Source: Brienomyrus brachyistius (Eukaryota; Chordata; Actinopteri; Osteoglossiformes; Mormyridae). From it: 64,000 nucleotides of DNA. Both the position numbers and the translations under genes were made by a program. Each line of letters begins with the position of its first letter. The first letter of the stretch is position 1. The notes beneath the pieces are model-generated. The model did not search any database. It saw only the letters and a program-made list of their open reading frames with translations, and had not been told where the DNA came from. The stretch spans positions 1 to 64,000 of the forward strand of contig NW_026042765.1 in assembly GCF_023856365.1 (NCBI RefSeq), written 5' to 3'. This document shows positions 22,636 through 33,683 of this stretch, in pieces.

Positions 22636-23327
22636 AAAATATATTTTATATATTTTATATATTTATATTTATATTTATATTATATTTTATATAATTTATA
22701 TTATTTTATATTTCCTGTCTTAAAATGTAAGGGATACTGGAGCCTGGTTGCGGTGGTGGGATGGCTCACGGCGGGTGCCGGAAAATTTCCTTTATTTTCA
22801 AATCCAAACCTTGACAGGTATGCTGCTGTTCCAAATCATGGGTGCATGTTACAAGTGCGGAACATATTTTAACTTAGTACTAACTTAGCATCATATTTGA
22901 TCTGATTCGACTGAATATCCCAGGTTTCCATCTCTCATGCATCTGGTGTGACGGGAACGAGAAAGGAGAAAGCAGAGAACAAGAACAAGATTTGTAAATG
23001 GGACCCCCGGCATGAAAAATAGAATAGTTCTCGTCATTAGTGAACATGTGTCTCGTCATTGTGTATCATGGACAGTAAGAGGGGGATCAATAGAGTGTTG
23101 TTATTATAACGTCTAAAAAGTCTGTCGATAAATCAATAAGAAAATAAATGAAGTCGTTTTCGCGAACACGCGAACAGGGGCCGGACCGACTGTAGGGGGC
23201 GTGGCCAGAGACAGCCATAGCTGTCAAGTCTCCCGTTTTGGCCGGGAAACTACCGTATTTTACTTCTCTTTCCCGCCGTCCTCCCGTATTAGTATTTTCC
23301 CGTAAATCTCCCTTATATTATATAGTT

Positions 23328-23398
23328 GCTGGATAGTGTAGTGGTAAGATCGCCGCCTTTCACACGGGAGACCGGGGTTCGAATCCCGGTTGTGGCCA
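23328..23398 (+). tRNA. tRNA-like sequence, copy 7
   Basis: Identical head of the last long unit, 763 bp after copy 6. Confidence 0.4.
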
Positions 23399-23931
23399 AA
23401 AATATATTTTATATATTTTATATATTTATATTTATATTTATATTATATTTTATATAATTTATATTATTTTATATTTCCTGTCTTAAAATGTAAGGGATAC
23501 TGGAGCCTGGTTGCGGTGGTGGGATGGCTCACGGCGGGTGCCGGAAAATTTCCTTTATTTTCAAATCCAAACCTTGACAGGTATGCTGCTGTTCCAAATC
23601 ATGGGTGCATGTTACAAGTGCGGAACATATTTTAACTTAGTACTAACTTAGCATCATATTTGATCTGATTCGACTGAATATCCCAGGTTTCCATCTCTCA
23701 TGCATCTGGTGTGACGTGTTTTCAACGTCTCACTCCGGCCAGCTGACCAAAGTTGGTAACCTTGGTATTGTGTGTAGGAGATTCGGTATAACTATAATTT
23801 CGTTCTCCATTTGCATGCCCGAAGTGTCTTTAAGTGTTATGTAGTTTTGCCTGAAACGCAAAAATAAAACAAAGCAATTAAAGCCGATCAGTGGCTCAAA
23901 TTGTGCTGTAGCGATTGAAGAACTTTTGTCG

Positions 23932-24027
23932 GAAGTTGGATTCGAACTTGGGATGCCTTACTTGGGAGAACAGAATACCAGAATAGAGTAGGTTAAGTCC
24001 AGCCTTGGCTTCCAAGCTGACGTTTTT
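23932..24027 (-). pseudogene. tRNA-Leu-like pseudogene, copy 3, T-arm broken
   Basis: Third copy. The T-arm stem is altered: ATTCGAACTTGGGATGCC replaces ATTCGAACCCACGCC on the plus strand. The array ends about 220 bp later. Confidence 0.5.
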
Positions 24028-24244
24028 CTACATATGTGCTTGTGTATCATGGACAGTAAGAGGGGGCAGGCAAGGAGAGAATTTCTCTCTTTGGGGATCA
24101 ATAGAGTGTTGTTATTATAACGTCTAAAAAGTATGATGGTCTGTCGATAAATCAATAAGAAAATAAATGAAGTCGTTTTCGCGAACACGCCGAATTATAA
24201 CTATAATTTCGTTCTCCATTTACATGCCCGTAGTGTCTTTAACC

Positions 24245-24734
24245 GGCTGCACAAACTGGATCCGCCTCCATTACGACACAACTTTGCCCTTATTGGCTTA
24301 AGAATTTAGTCACATACATGACGTATATCTGCTATTTCTCCCGAGAAGCAGGTAAAGCAGTGGTAACTGCTTTGTAGTTAATTTACCTGGTAAAATTAAG
24401 TTTAAATAAATGATATAAATACTGTAATAGTACTCGTGAGCTTTGTTTATTTGTTATTAGTTATTGTAATGTTGCGCTGCTTTATTTGTTTAATCGTCTA
24501 GTCTGTGGAGACATTCAAGTTAATCAAATAAGAATTGCACTGTACACTGTACATGACCATAAAAACTTTGTATCCTTGAAATAAATGTTTTTGATCTTTT
24601 CCTTGGCAGTTATCTTTTTACACAGGGCCTCTATGTACACGATAGTTTTTTTTTTCACGACTAACAGTATGGATCAGGAGTTGGTTATTGTAAAAGAAGT
24701 AATGTGCATGCAGGTGATATTTGTATAGATTTAT
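24245..24734. repeat. Dispersed repeat shared with 51784-52270
   Basis: About 490 bp nearly identical, in the same orientation, to 51784-52270 (landmarks GGATCCGCCTCCATTACGAC, TTCTCCCGAGAAGCAGGTAA, CAGTATGGATCAGGAGTTGG). No ORF; element type unknown. Confidence 0.85.
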
Positions 24735-24804
24735 CCACACCCTTGTAGCAGTGCTGCCATTGCAGTCAGATCTCGCAAACTAGGAGTATTAGTTGTCTTT
24801 ATTT

Positions 24805-25083
24805 CTCTTTATTTCTTGACGCCAACCCTCTCCATTAATCCGGGCTTGGGACTGGCACCTACCTGAGCTGGCTTGCTCCCTTAAGTGGCTGGGTTAGGCT
24901 AAACTATATATATATATTTACCAAGACTACAATAAAACATCTCGAAATGTGTAGTCTAGCAAAACGCAGTTTAAAGAAGGTAGCCTACCTGGCGAAATTG
25001 CAAACAAATTAAGGGCGTTAGGCAGCCTTTAGATCCTACCCATCATGCACTGCAGTTTTTTGCTAATTCCTCAAATGGAAAAC
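24805..25083. repeat. Dispersed repeat, inverted partner at 38140-38581
   Basis: CTTGACGCCAACCCTCTCC, the CACTTAA/TTAAGTGG region, AAACGCAGTTTAAAGAAGGT and CATGCACTGCAGTTTTTTGC recur as reverse complement at 38140-38581, which has about 160 bp extra. The SINE at 25084 interrupts this repeat. Confidence 0.8.
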
Positions 25084-25445
25084 TGTCCATCCATCCATCC
25101 ATTTTCCAAACCGCTTATCCTACTGGATCGCGGGGGGTCTGGAGCCTATCCCGGAAGCAATGGGCACGAGACAGGGAACAACTCAGGATGGCGGGCCAGC
25201 CCATCGCAGGGCACACTCACACACTATTCACTCACGCATACACTCCTATGGGCAATTTAGCAACTCCAATTAGCCTCAGCATGTTTTTGGACTGTGGGGG
25301 AAACCAGAGTACCCGGAGGAAACCCCACGATGACATGGGTAGAACATGCAAACTCCACACACATGTGACCCAGGTGGAGACTCGAACCCGGGCCCTAGAG
25401 GTGTGAGGCAACAGTGCTAACCACTGCACCACCATGCTGCCCCCT
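25084..25445 (-). mobile_element. tRNA-derived SINE with 11-bp TSD
   Basis: Full-length minus-strand copy, (CCAT)n tail to GCTGCCCCCT head. The TSD AAATGGAAAAC flanks it at 25073-25083 and 25446-25456. The uninterrupted target is visible in the inverted partner near 38142-38155, which confirms the insertion. Confidence 0.92.
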
Positions 25446-25456
25446 AAATGGAAAAC

Positions 25457-26263
25457 CATTAAATACAAAAGGAAAACAAAAGTGCTGTAAGACTGTATAC
25501 TTATGTGTATGTTAGTAAAGGCTGTAGCTGACACAACGGACCCCACTAATTAGAAAGGGGTAATTGTACACATGTGGCATCCAGTATGTTCTTCTATAAC
25601 AGTTTTTAAAAAAAAAAAAAAAACTCACATTACACAAATTGGCACTATCAAAACGAGGATTATGGGGAAAATGGGGACTGTGATGGAGATTACATGGGGA
25701 CTGTGATGGAGATTACATACACGTAGGCATGGTATTTAGTTTTTTTTAATCTGGTCACCTTCCAGAGTAATTGTAAACTAAAACCATCTTCACCCTATTT
25801 GATTCTTTATAAATGGACAATCAGTCGTGCAGTAAATGGGGGTATAGAGAGACACAGAGCTTGTCTAACAAGAAACCCTGGGAAGCTAACATTAATAGGG
25901 TGGGTATGGATAGCAAAACCATTGATACAGATTACAGATTTATATCTCACCTGAACCCTGGCGGGCTCCGTGCCAATAGGGGTTGGGATTAGGGTTAGTT
26001 AACTTAAGTAGTAATATTGATGTGTATATTCTCCTATTCTCCAGTCAGTGAATCGTGAAACGTAATGTTAATATGTTTCTATACCTATATGTTCTGCTTA
26101 AAAACCCATAAAGGCAAGCACAGTGTTTAGACATTCTGTTACTTAGACTAGTAAACACTAAGATCCTTCAGCTTTCAATTAACCTGACACAACAGTCTAA
26201 ACAACAAATGTGTGCCATGTCATTTGTCATCTTTACATCTTGTATCCTTTATATGGTAATTGG
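25457..26263. other. Unassigned sequence
   Basis: Contains an A-run at 25609-25623 and a short local duplication, (GGGGACTGTGATGGAGATTACAT)2 at about 25674-25718. No gene recognised. Confidence 0.35.
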
Positions 26264-26439
26264 ATTTTCAAGGTGGAATTGCAGGTCGATCATTTTAAGG
26301 ATCTAGATGTAAACCTCCCTGGTGTTGCTTTAATATTTTTTTTGCACAATTTGCTTCACACACTTCCTCCAGCAGAGAAGCTTACAATACTACACCCCAC
26401 CAAATGACTGGATGATGCCTTTTTATTTAAGGTCTGGCT

Positions 26440-26954
26440 GTGAGCCTCGATTACCGATACACTATCTTCAGGCTCCTGCCGGGATCAGTCAGTATGGTGG
26501 ACCTTTGGAGGAATGGGTACAAAACCATCAGGAAAGTTTGCAGGTGCTTCAAGAGTATGTGAAGGCTTAGTTGGAGGAACAAGCCACACCACGAAATCGG
26601 AAACACAATGAGTTGGTTAATGATTAGGGGTTTGATGAAGGTCAGCTGGTGTGTTTGCGGAACCATGTTCGAGGTAAAATACAGGATCATTGGGATGCCT
26701 GTTTGTATATGGTAGTTCGGTGTCCCCAAGATCAGGGTGCAGTTTACTCTGCAACTCCAATGGAGGGGGACGGGGTTGTCCGTCAAGTTCACCGAACAGA
26801 GTTGCGTCCAGTACCACAGGGGGTTGTTATGTCAGGGGAAGATGTTCTGGTAATGTCTCCTGAGTCTGGGTTGCCCACAGGGGCAACAGAAATGGAATCG
26901 GATGAGGACTCTGTGGTTTTACGGGGACAGGGCTGGTGGGAGGGGTCGCAATAG
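26440..26954 (+). pseudogene. Gypsy-type integrase C-terminal remnant
   Basis: The plus strand reads 'WVQNHQESLQVLQEYVKA', a stop, then further on 'GQLVCLRNHVRGKIQDHW' and 'DGVVRQVHRTELRPVPQG'. In Gypsy polyproteins this region follows the integrase core: a basic linker helix, the 'G-LV-LRNH--GR-KIQD-W' strand pair, and a closing 'QVHR-ELR' segment that precedes the 3' LTR. Two or more in-frame stops show it is dead. An acidic tail continues to 26954. Confidence 0.65.
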
Positions 26955-27389
26955 AGCATCCACAAGTAGGCCTCGTATAATGGAGGAGGTTATGTCCCCC
27001 CCGAGGTGTAGAGACCAGTTAAACGTTCGGTGAGGTCCACCACTGGTCATCATACCAACCCTTATAAGTTACCACGGTCAGTGAATGATCGTTCGGTTGG
27101 GGAGGAAGACCAGTGGTTTGGGGATAGAATTCTTAGCTGTGATCGTTGGGTCATCAATTTCATTTTGGGGGATGGATTGTAGCCAGGCAATTATAGGCAG
27201 GTATAGGAACTGCAGTTCGGACTGGAGGCATAGCCGGGGCGAGATGGCTGTGCATGTTCCGATGGTAGGGCATATTGGCAAAGGAGCAGGCACGGGAAAG
27301 ACAGGCAGGGTCCTGATAGATTTGGTGGAGCATCGGCGGGCATATTGAATTTGCAGTGTAGCAGCCTTTCTGTTTGCTTGTTTCAGGGG

Positions 27390-27545
27390 TGAACAATCTT
27401 ATCCGCAAAGGGCCGGTGTGTATGCAGGTTTTCGCTGCAACTCCCTAATTAGATTTCTAATTAGAGGACTGATTAGCTGAAGAGTCCTCATACCTGGTTT
27501 TGAAGAGCTGACCTAAAGGTTACCCCAAAAACCTGTTTTTTTTTT
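27390..27545. mobile_element. Fragment of a small non-autonomous DNA element
   Basis: GGGCCGGTGTGTATGCAGG followed by TTTTCGCTGCAACTCCC and later AAAGGTTACCCCAAAAACCTG matches a dispersed vertebrate element that I know to start AGGGCCGG and end in the inverted version. The right inverted end is missing or degraded. Confidence 0.45.
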
Positions 27546-27668
27546 GTTTGAATGGGGCAGTGAGTCATGGGGTAAACTACTGTTCTTTAGGGGTTTTCAA
27601 GGTGGAATTACGGGTCGATAATTTTAAGGATCAGGTTGTAAACCTCCCTGGTGTTGCTTTAATATGTT

Positions 27669-28129
27669 TTATCTGAGGTTGTATCGTGTATTATCAAGCC
27701 AGCCGGCTTAGTGGCCTCGGGAGCGGGGTTTAGTGGGAGCAGCTGGCTAGTTTTATTTTCTTTTTTGTTTGTGTCTTTTTCTTTGTTGTATGTATATTTT
27801 GGGTTCATTATTAGGCAGGCTGGGCCTTTTGGCACCTGTAGTCTGGGTGCTGGATTGCCCATAGGGGTCTTTTTTATTGCTGTGATTTGCTGTGTCATTC
27901 ACTAGTGTGATTTGTGCTGGATGTGTTTTTAAGGTTGTGCTGTGGCGTGTACCTGAGCAAACTTTGGGCAACCTGTTCTCTTGTTGGCTTTATTGACAAA
28001 GGGTGGATTAGTCTAATTACGGCCTGCTACAAATAGCTGCATATAACGTATAAAAAAAATCACCTTATGGGTGCTCCGTAGGGTAGCAAGATCTTGAGTT
28101 TTTTTTACAGTACTCGGGTACGTTTTAAA
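27669..28129. other. Unassigned sequence
   Basis: T/G-rich; probable continuation of the decayed retroelement. No gene supported. Confidence 0.3.
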
Positions 28130-28262
28130 ATTTTCGACCAATCAGCAAACATTATTCTGACAGCATAGCTGGGAAACCAATGAAAAGTGAGTGCAACGTT
28201 CTAGAACTTGACTTCGGGTTGACGCTCCCTATAAAAGAGCTGGGTACTGCTTCAAGGCGTTC
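28130..28262 (+). promoter_or_regulatory. Candidate RNA polymerase II promoter (two CCAAT boxes, TATA)
   Basis: GACCAATCAGC (about 28137) and AACCAATGAAA (about 28176) are CCAAT boxes. TTCTAGAA at 28199-28206 matches a heat-shock-element core (TTCnnGAA). CTATAAAAG at about 28230 is a good TATA box. A start near 28260 would give a short 5' UTR before the ATG at 28329. Spacing is typical of a compact vertebrate promoter; function is inference. Confidence 0.45.
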
Positions 28263-28328
28263 AGTTGGCGCTACCTCCTGATAGAGTAGCACTGTACGGC
28301 TCTTGTTCCGTAAAACAACATCAAAAGG

Positions 28329-28617
28329 ATGAAAAAAAAAACAATATTTAAAGAAGACGAAAAAAATCAATTTTTAAAGAAGACGAAAAAAACATCGTCT
28401 AAAAAAATAAGCCAAAAAAATAATATCCGAAGAAGGAAAAACATGCAAAGTAAAAAAAAACAAACAAAAATAAAAAACAATATCCAAAGAAGAAGGAAAA
28501 AAACATCCAAAGGGAGAAAAGAAGAACTGAAGGGCCAACGAGGTAGGAGGAAATACAAATTTCGTTTCAGCACCGTTGGAGTGCCAAGCCGTGAAAAGCA
28601 TTTGGCCAGAAGACAAG
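28329..28617 (+). CDS. Lysine/arginine-rich first exon, unknown gene
   Basis: The ATG at 28329 lies about 100 bp downstream of a good TATA box. The frame codes for 96 residues that are overwhelmingly Lys, Arg, Asn, Gln and Thr, then a less biased end (VGVPSREKHLARRQ). It ends at a consensus 5' splice site, CAAG|GTAAGTG, at 28617/28618, so the reading would continue in phase 1 into another exon. Without splicing, the frame runs on to 28730. I do not recognise the protein: it resembles no histone or ribosomal protein I know, although basic tails of that kind are similar in composition. The A-rich DNA may be simple sequence that happens to be open. No downstream exon was identified before the repeats at 29.2 kb. 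Confidence 0.35.
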
Positions 28618-28730
28618 GTAAGTGTTGTATCTGTTATTTTAAAACAGCGCTTTTCAAAATGCTGCTTTATAATCGTTTGAGATCGTTAGCCAGTGTGACA
28701 GCTGAAGGCTTTTTGAGTTTACCAACATAA

Positions 28731-29237
28731 AGTTTTATTTCTGTATTAGGACATTGTCAGGAACAATGATGTGTTCATCGCTATGATGTGGTCAAAAAGC
28801 GATGCATTGAATCTTAGAAACATTTGTGATTTTTCAAACGATGCTTTTCCTTTTATTTAATCAGTAAAATTTCCATCGGTTTTATATAGTGCCCCTTGAA
28901 ATATGTCTTTAGCTCATTTTCCGGGCATTTTACTAGAATGCATCCTGAGAAATACACAAGCTCTGCTGCATTTCCGTGCCTCGATGTTTAGTGCCGAGTA
29001 TAATTGTTGCAGTTGCCTTTTATATATTCCATGAGACCTGTTGGTACCAAGAGAAGTGTGAGACTGTCAGGGTGAATTTATCATACAATCGCACGCATAA
29101 ATACCTGAGGGTTGCCAGTCCTTTTGCGTTGTTACAGGAGGACTAGAGCTGACGAGTGTGTTTCTACACACTATCAAGGGCATTGTAGTACAGTTTTCTC
29201 AGGTGGGAGAATGCTGCCGATCTCCTATTTGACAATA
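28731..29237. other. Unassigned; possible intron of the Lys-rich gene
   Basis: No motif recognised. If the donor at 28618 is used, this is intronic sequence. Confidence 0.3.
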
Positions 29238-29612
29238 CAGCCCTTGATATATTAGAATATTACAGAACTAGAAGCCTTTTGCAAGGAAGAATGTGAGAAA
29301 ATCCCAAGTACAAGAACTGAAAGCCTTTCAGCTGGCTATAAGAAGCGCTTGTAAGCTGTGATATCTGGCAGAGGAGGTGTTACTAAGTACTGATTACGTA
29401 GGGTGCCCAAACTTTTGCAGAGTGCCATAATAATGTTTTTATTTTGTAATTTTGTTCAATTTATGGCATAAAAAGTAACTATTCATCAATGTTTGCTGAA
29501 AATATTGTGTATTTTTCCCCCAGTTCCTAAAGAGACTGTATTAACTGATATTGTTGCTTTTGTAATTGAAAAGATGTTATTTGTCAAGGGGTGCCAAACC
29601 TTTGCATAAGAC
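29238..29612 (+). mobile_element. Dispersed DNA-element remnant
   Basis: Contains AAGAACTGAAAGCC and GGCTATAAGAAGCGCTTG followed by GGGTGCCCAAACTTTTGCA, and ends GGGGTGCCAAACCTTTGCA. I know this last phrase as a repeated terminus in vertebrate genomes, and it occurs twice here (29400 and 29589). Family not assigned. Confidence 0.4.
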
Positions 29613-29869
29613 TGTACACAGTGTGTGTATGTGTTTATGTGAGTGTGTGTCTGTGTGTGTGTGTGTATATATATATATGTGTGTGTGTGTATATATTTCT
29701 GTATATGCATGTGTATATATATATTTATATATAGTTCACACACATTCAAACTTATTTGAATACACATTCAAAATTATTTTTATTATTATTATTTTCGTTT
29801 TTTTTTTTTTTTTGTGTTTTAAAATTTTTTATTTTTGCAATGGAAATAAAAATAAAGCAGTCCTCCGTA
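29613..29869. repeat. (TG)n/(TA)n microsatellite and T-rich tract
   Basis: Mixed GTGTGT and TATATA runs at 29618-29733, then a TTATTATTATT and poly-T tract at 29775-29840. Frames here are artefacts of the dinucleotide. Confidence 0.8.
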
Positions 29870-30688
29870 GAGGAGGGGTGGTGGAGGGAATATATATATA
29901 TATATACATATATATAAAATAATTGTCACACAACTGGGGTGACATGCCTATCCTGCTCACCCAATTTTAGTGCACTTTAGTTATGCATAATGACCTTCTA
30001 GTCTCGATACACCCATATATATATATGTATATATATATATAGTTTTTTTTGTTTTTTTTTTTGCAATAGACAATAAAAATAACGCAGTTCTCCATAAAGG
30101 AGGGATGGTGGATGGAATATATATATACATATATATAAAATAATTGTCACACAACCTGGGTGACATGCCTTGCCTGCTCACCCAGTTTTAGTGCACCTTA
30201 GTTATTCATAATGACCATCTAGTCTCGATACACCCATAAATATATATGTATATATATATAGTTTTTTTTGTTTTTTTTTTGCAATAGACAATAAAAATAA
30301 CGCAGTTCTCCATAAAGGAGGGATGGTGGATGGAATATATATATACATATATATAAAATAATTGTCACACAACTTGGGTGACATGCCTTGCCTGCTCACC
30401 CAATTTTAGTGCAACTTAGTTATCCATAATGACCAACTAGTCTCGATACACCCATATATATATATATATATGTACATATATATATAGTTTTTTTATTAGC
30501 AATAGAAAAGAAAAATAACGCAGTTCTCCGTAAAGGAGGGATGGTGGATGGAATATATATATATATATATATACATTTATATAAAATAATTGTCACACAA
30601 CCTGGGTGACATGCCTTGCCTGCTCACCCAATTTTAGTGCACTTTAGTTATCCATAATGACCATCTAGTCTCGATACACCCATGAATA

Positions 30689-30755
<67 letters not shown>

Positions 30756-30942
30756 TTTCTGTTTTTTTTTTGCAATAGACAATAAAAATAACGCAGTTCT
30801 CCGTAAAGGAGGGATGGTGGATGGAATATGTATATGCATATATATAAAATAATTGTCACACAACCTGGGTGACATGCCTTGCCTGCTCACCCAATTTTAG
30901 TGCACCTTAGTTATCCATACTGACCATCTAGTCTCGACACAC

Positions 30943-30995
<53 letters not shown>

Positions 30996-31299
30996 GATAT
31001 TTTTTCTTTTTCTTGTGTTTTTTTTTCGCAATGGATATTAAAAATAAAGCAGTCCTCCGTAAAGGAGGGGTGGTGGAGGGAATATATATATACATATATA
31101 TATAAAATAATTGTCACACAACCTGGGTGACATGCCTTGCCTGCTCACCCAATTTTAGTGCAACTTAGTTATCCATAATGACCAACTAGTCTCGATACAC
31201 CCATATATATATATATATATATGTACATATATATAGTTTTTTTATTAGCAATAGAAAAGAAAAATAACGCAGTTCTCCGTAAAGGAGGGATGGTGGATG

Positions 31300-31365
<66 letters not shown>

Positions 31366-31468
31366 TTATATAAAATAATTGTCACACAACCTGGGTGACA
31401 TGCCTTGCCTGCTCACCCAATTTTAGTGCACTTTAGTTATCCATACTGATCATCTAGTCTCGACACAC

Positions 31469-31527
<59 letters not shown>

Positions 31528-31831
31528 GATATTTTTTCTTTTTCTTGTGTTTTTTTTCCGCAATGGATATTAAAAATAAAGCAGTCCTCCGTAAAGGAGG
31601 GGTGGTGGAGGGAATATATATATACATATATATATAAAATAATTGTCACACAACCTGGGTGACATGCCTTGCCTGCTCACCCAATTTTAGTGCAACTTAG
31701 TTATCCATAATGACCAACTAGTCTCGATACACCCATATATATATATATATATATGTACATATATATAGTTTTTTTATTAGCAATAGAAAAGAAAAATAAC
31801 GCAGTTCTCCGTAAAGGAGGGATGGTGGATG

Positions 31832-31883
<52 letters not shown>

Positions 31884-31986
31884 TTATATAAAATAATTGT
31901 CACACAACCTGGGTGACATGCCTTGCCTGCTCACCCAATTTTAGTGCACTTTAGTTATCCATACTGACCATCTAGTCTCGACACAC

Positions 31987-32039
<53 letters not shown>

Positions 32040-32461
32040 GATATTTTTTCTTTTTCTTGTGTTTTTTTTCCGCAATGGATATTAAAAATAAAGCAGTCCT
32101 CCGTAAAGGAGGGATGGTGGATGGAATATATATATAAAATAATTGTCACACAACCGGGGTGACATGCCTTGCCTGCTCACCCAATTTTAGTGCACCTTAG
32201 TTATTCATAATGACCATCTAGTCTCGATACACCCATAAATATATATGTATATATATATAGTTTTTTTATTAGCAATAGAAAAGAAAAATAACGCAGTTCT
32301 CCGTAAAGGAGGGATGGTGGATGGAATATATATATATATATATATACATTTATATAAAATAATTGTCACACAACCTGGGTGACATGCCTTGCCTGCTCAC
32401 CCAATTTTAGTGCACTTTAGTTATCCATAATGACCATCTAGTCTCGATACACCCATGAATA

Positions 32462-32534
<73 letters not shown>

Positions 32535-32721
32535 TTTCTGTTTTTTTTTTGCAATAGACAATAAAAATAACGCAGTTCTCCATAAAGGAGGGATGGTGGA
32601 TGGAATATGTATATGCATATATATAAAATAATTGTCACACAACCTGGGTGACATGCCTTGCCTGCTCACCCAATTTTAGTGCACCTCAGTTATCCATACT
32701 GACCATCTAGTCTCGACACAC

Positions 32722-32786
<65 letters not shown>

Positions 32787-33683
32787 GATATTTTTTCTTT
32801 TTCTTGTGTTTTTTTTTCGCAATGGATATTAAAAATAAAGCAGTCCTCCGTAAAGGAGGGGTGGTGGAGGGAATATATATATACATTTATATAAAATAAT
32901 TGTCACACAACTGGGGTGACATGCCTTGCCTGCTCACCCAATTTTAGTGCACCTTAGTTATCCATAATGACCAACTAGTCTCGATACACCCATAAATATA
33001 TATGTGTATATATATATATATATATAGTTTTTTTGTGTTTTTTTTTGCAATAGACAATAAAAATAACGCAGTTCTCCATAAAGGAGGGATAGTGGATGGA
33101 ATATATATATACATATATATAAAATAATTGTCACACAACCTGGGTGACATGCCTTGCCTGCTCACCCAATTTTAGTGCACCTTAGTTATCCATACTGACC
33201 ATCTAGTCTCGATACACCCATATATATATATATATATATATGTACATATATATAGTTTTTTTATTAGCAATAGAAAAGAAAAATAACGCAGTTCTCCGTA
33301 AAGGAGGGATGGTGGATGGAATATATACATACATATATATAAAATAATTGTCACACAACCTGGGTGACATGCCTTGCCTGCTCACCCAATTTTAGTGCAA
33401 CTTAGTTATCCATAATGACCAACTAGTCTCGATACACCCATAAATATATATGTATATATATATATATATATATAGTTTTTTTATTTTTTTCGTAATGGAC
33501 AATAAAAATAACGCAGTTCTCCGTAAAGGAGGGATGGTGGATGGAATATATATATACATATATACATTTATATAAAATAATTGTCACACAACCTGGGTGA
33601 CATGCCTTGCCTGCTCACCCAGTTTTAGTGCACCTTAGTTATCCATACTGACCATCTAGTCTCGATACACCCATAAATATATA
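29870..33683. repeat. Satellite of about 16 units, each containing (TA)n
   Basis: Units share TTGTCACACAACCTGGGTGA, CATGCCTTGCCTGCTCACCC, AGTCTCGATACACCCAT, a variable (TA)n block, then CGCAGTTCTCCGTAAAGGAG. The TTGTCACACAAC landmark recurs about 16 times, from 29923 to 33583, at 217-270 bp spacing; length differences come from the (TA)n. Two unit types (GCAATAGACAATAAAA and CGCAATGGATATTAAAA with CAGTCCTCC) alternate in places, giving a dimer of about 540 bp (31109 to 31648). A leftover of the unit lies at 36133-36180. Confidence 0.93.

Larger units (their letters stand above)
17578..24243. repeat. Higher-order tandem array of tRNA-like units
   Basis: Successive units start at the tRNA-like sequences 18181, 18944, 19989, 20700, 21745, 22565 and 23328, giving lengths of 763, 1045, 711, 1045, 820, 763 and about 916 bp. 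Short (S, 763) and long (L, 1045) units alternate. The S-L pair from 18944 recurs 1756 bp later with essentially no differences. An X block (17578-18180) recurs at 21968-22564, where it also contains AAT-repeat expansion, so the superstructure is X-S-L-S-L then a divergent joint, X-S-L. Each S/L unit has a tRNA-like head, an AT-rich TATATTTATA stretch, and a CTCCCGTTTTGGCCGGGAAAC segment. Confidence 0.9.
26264..27668 (+). mobile_element. Ty3/Gypsy-like retrotransposon remnant between 77-bp direct repeats
   Basis: TTTTCAAGGTGGAATT...CTGGTGTTGCTTTAATAT occurs at 26267-26340 and again at 27595-27668, 1328 bp apart in the same orientation. Between them lies an integrase C-terminal remnant. The repeats may be LTR pieces, but I cannot see TG...CA ends or a primer-binding site. 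Confidence 0.45.

Noticed and set aside
18181..23398. A cluster of functional tRNA-Glu genes
   Set aside because: The anticodon stem has mismatches, the acceptor stem pairs badly and the T-loop is off by one, although the Pol III boxes are good. Kept only as tRNA-like.
18243..23635. An 81-residue frame (starting MWPKIYFIYF) repeated five times without change, plus a related 85-residue one at 19987
   Set aside because: It begins inside the tRNA-like sequence and runs through the AT-rich tract. Its identity follows from the identical tandem units, so repetition is no evidence of a gene.
19346..24188. Repeated minus-strand frames of 73 and 100 residues in the long units
   Set aside because: They overlap the tRNA-Leu-like sequence and other non-coding parts. 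Conservation is explained by the array.
28329..28617. Histone H1 or ribosomal protein gene
   Set aside because: The promoter and basic composition suggest it at first, but there is no globular winged-helix domain, no AK/PK repeat and no recognisable ribosomal-protein sequence.
29981..33385. Many minus-strand frames rich in Tyr/Ile (for example starting MSRQGMSPRLCDN)
   Set aside because: They are readings of the satellite unit and its (TA)n block; each unit gives the same frame.
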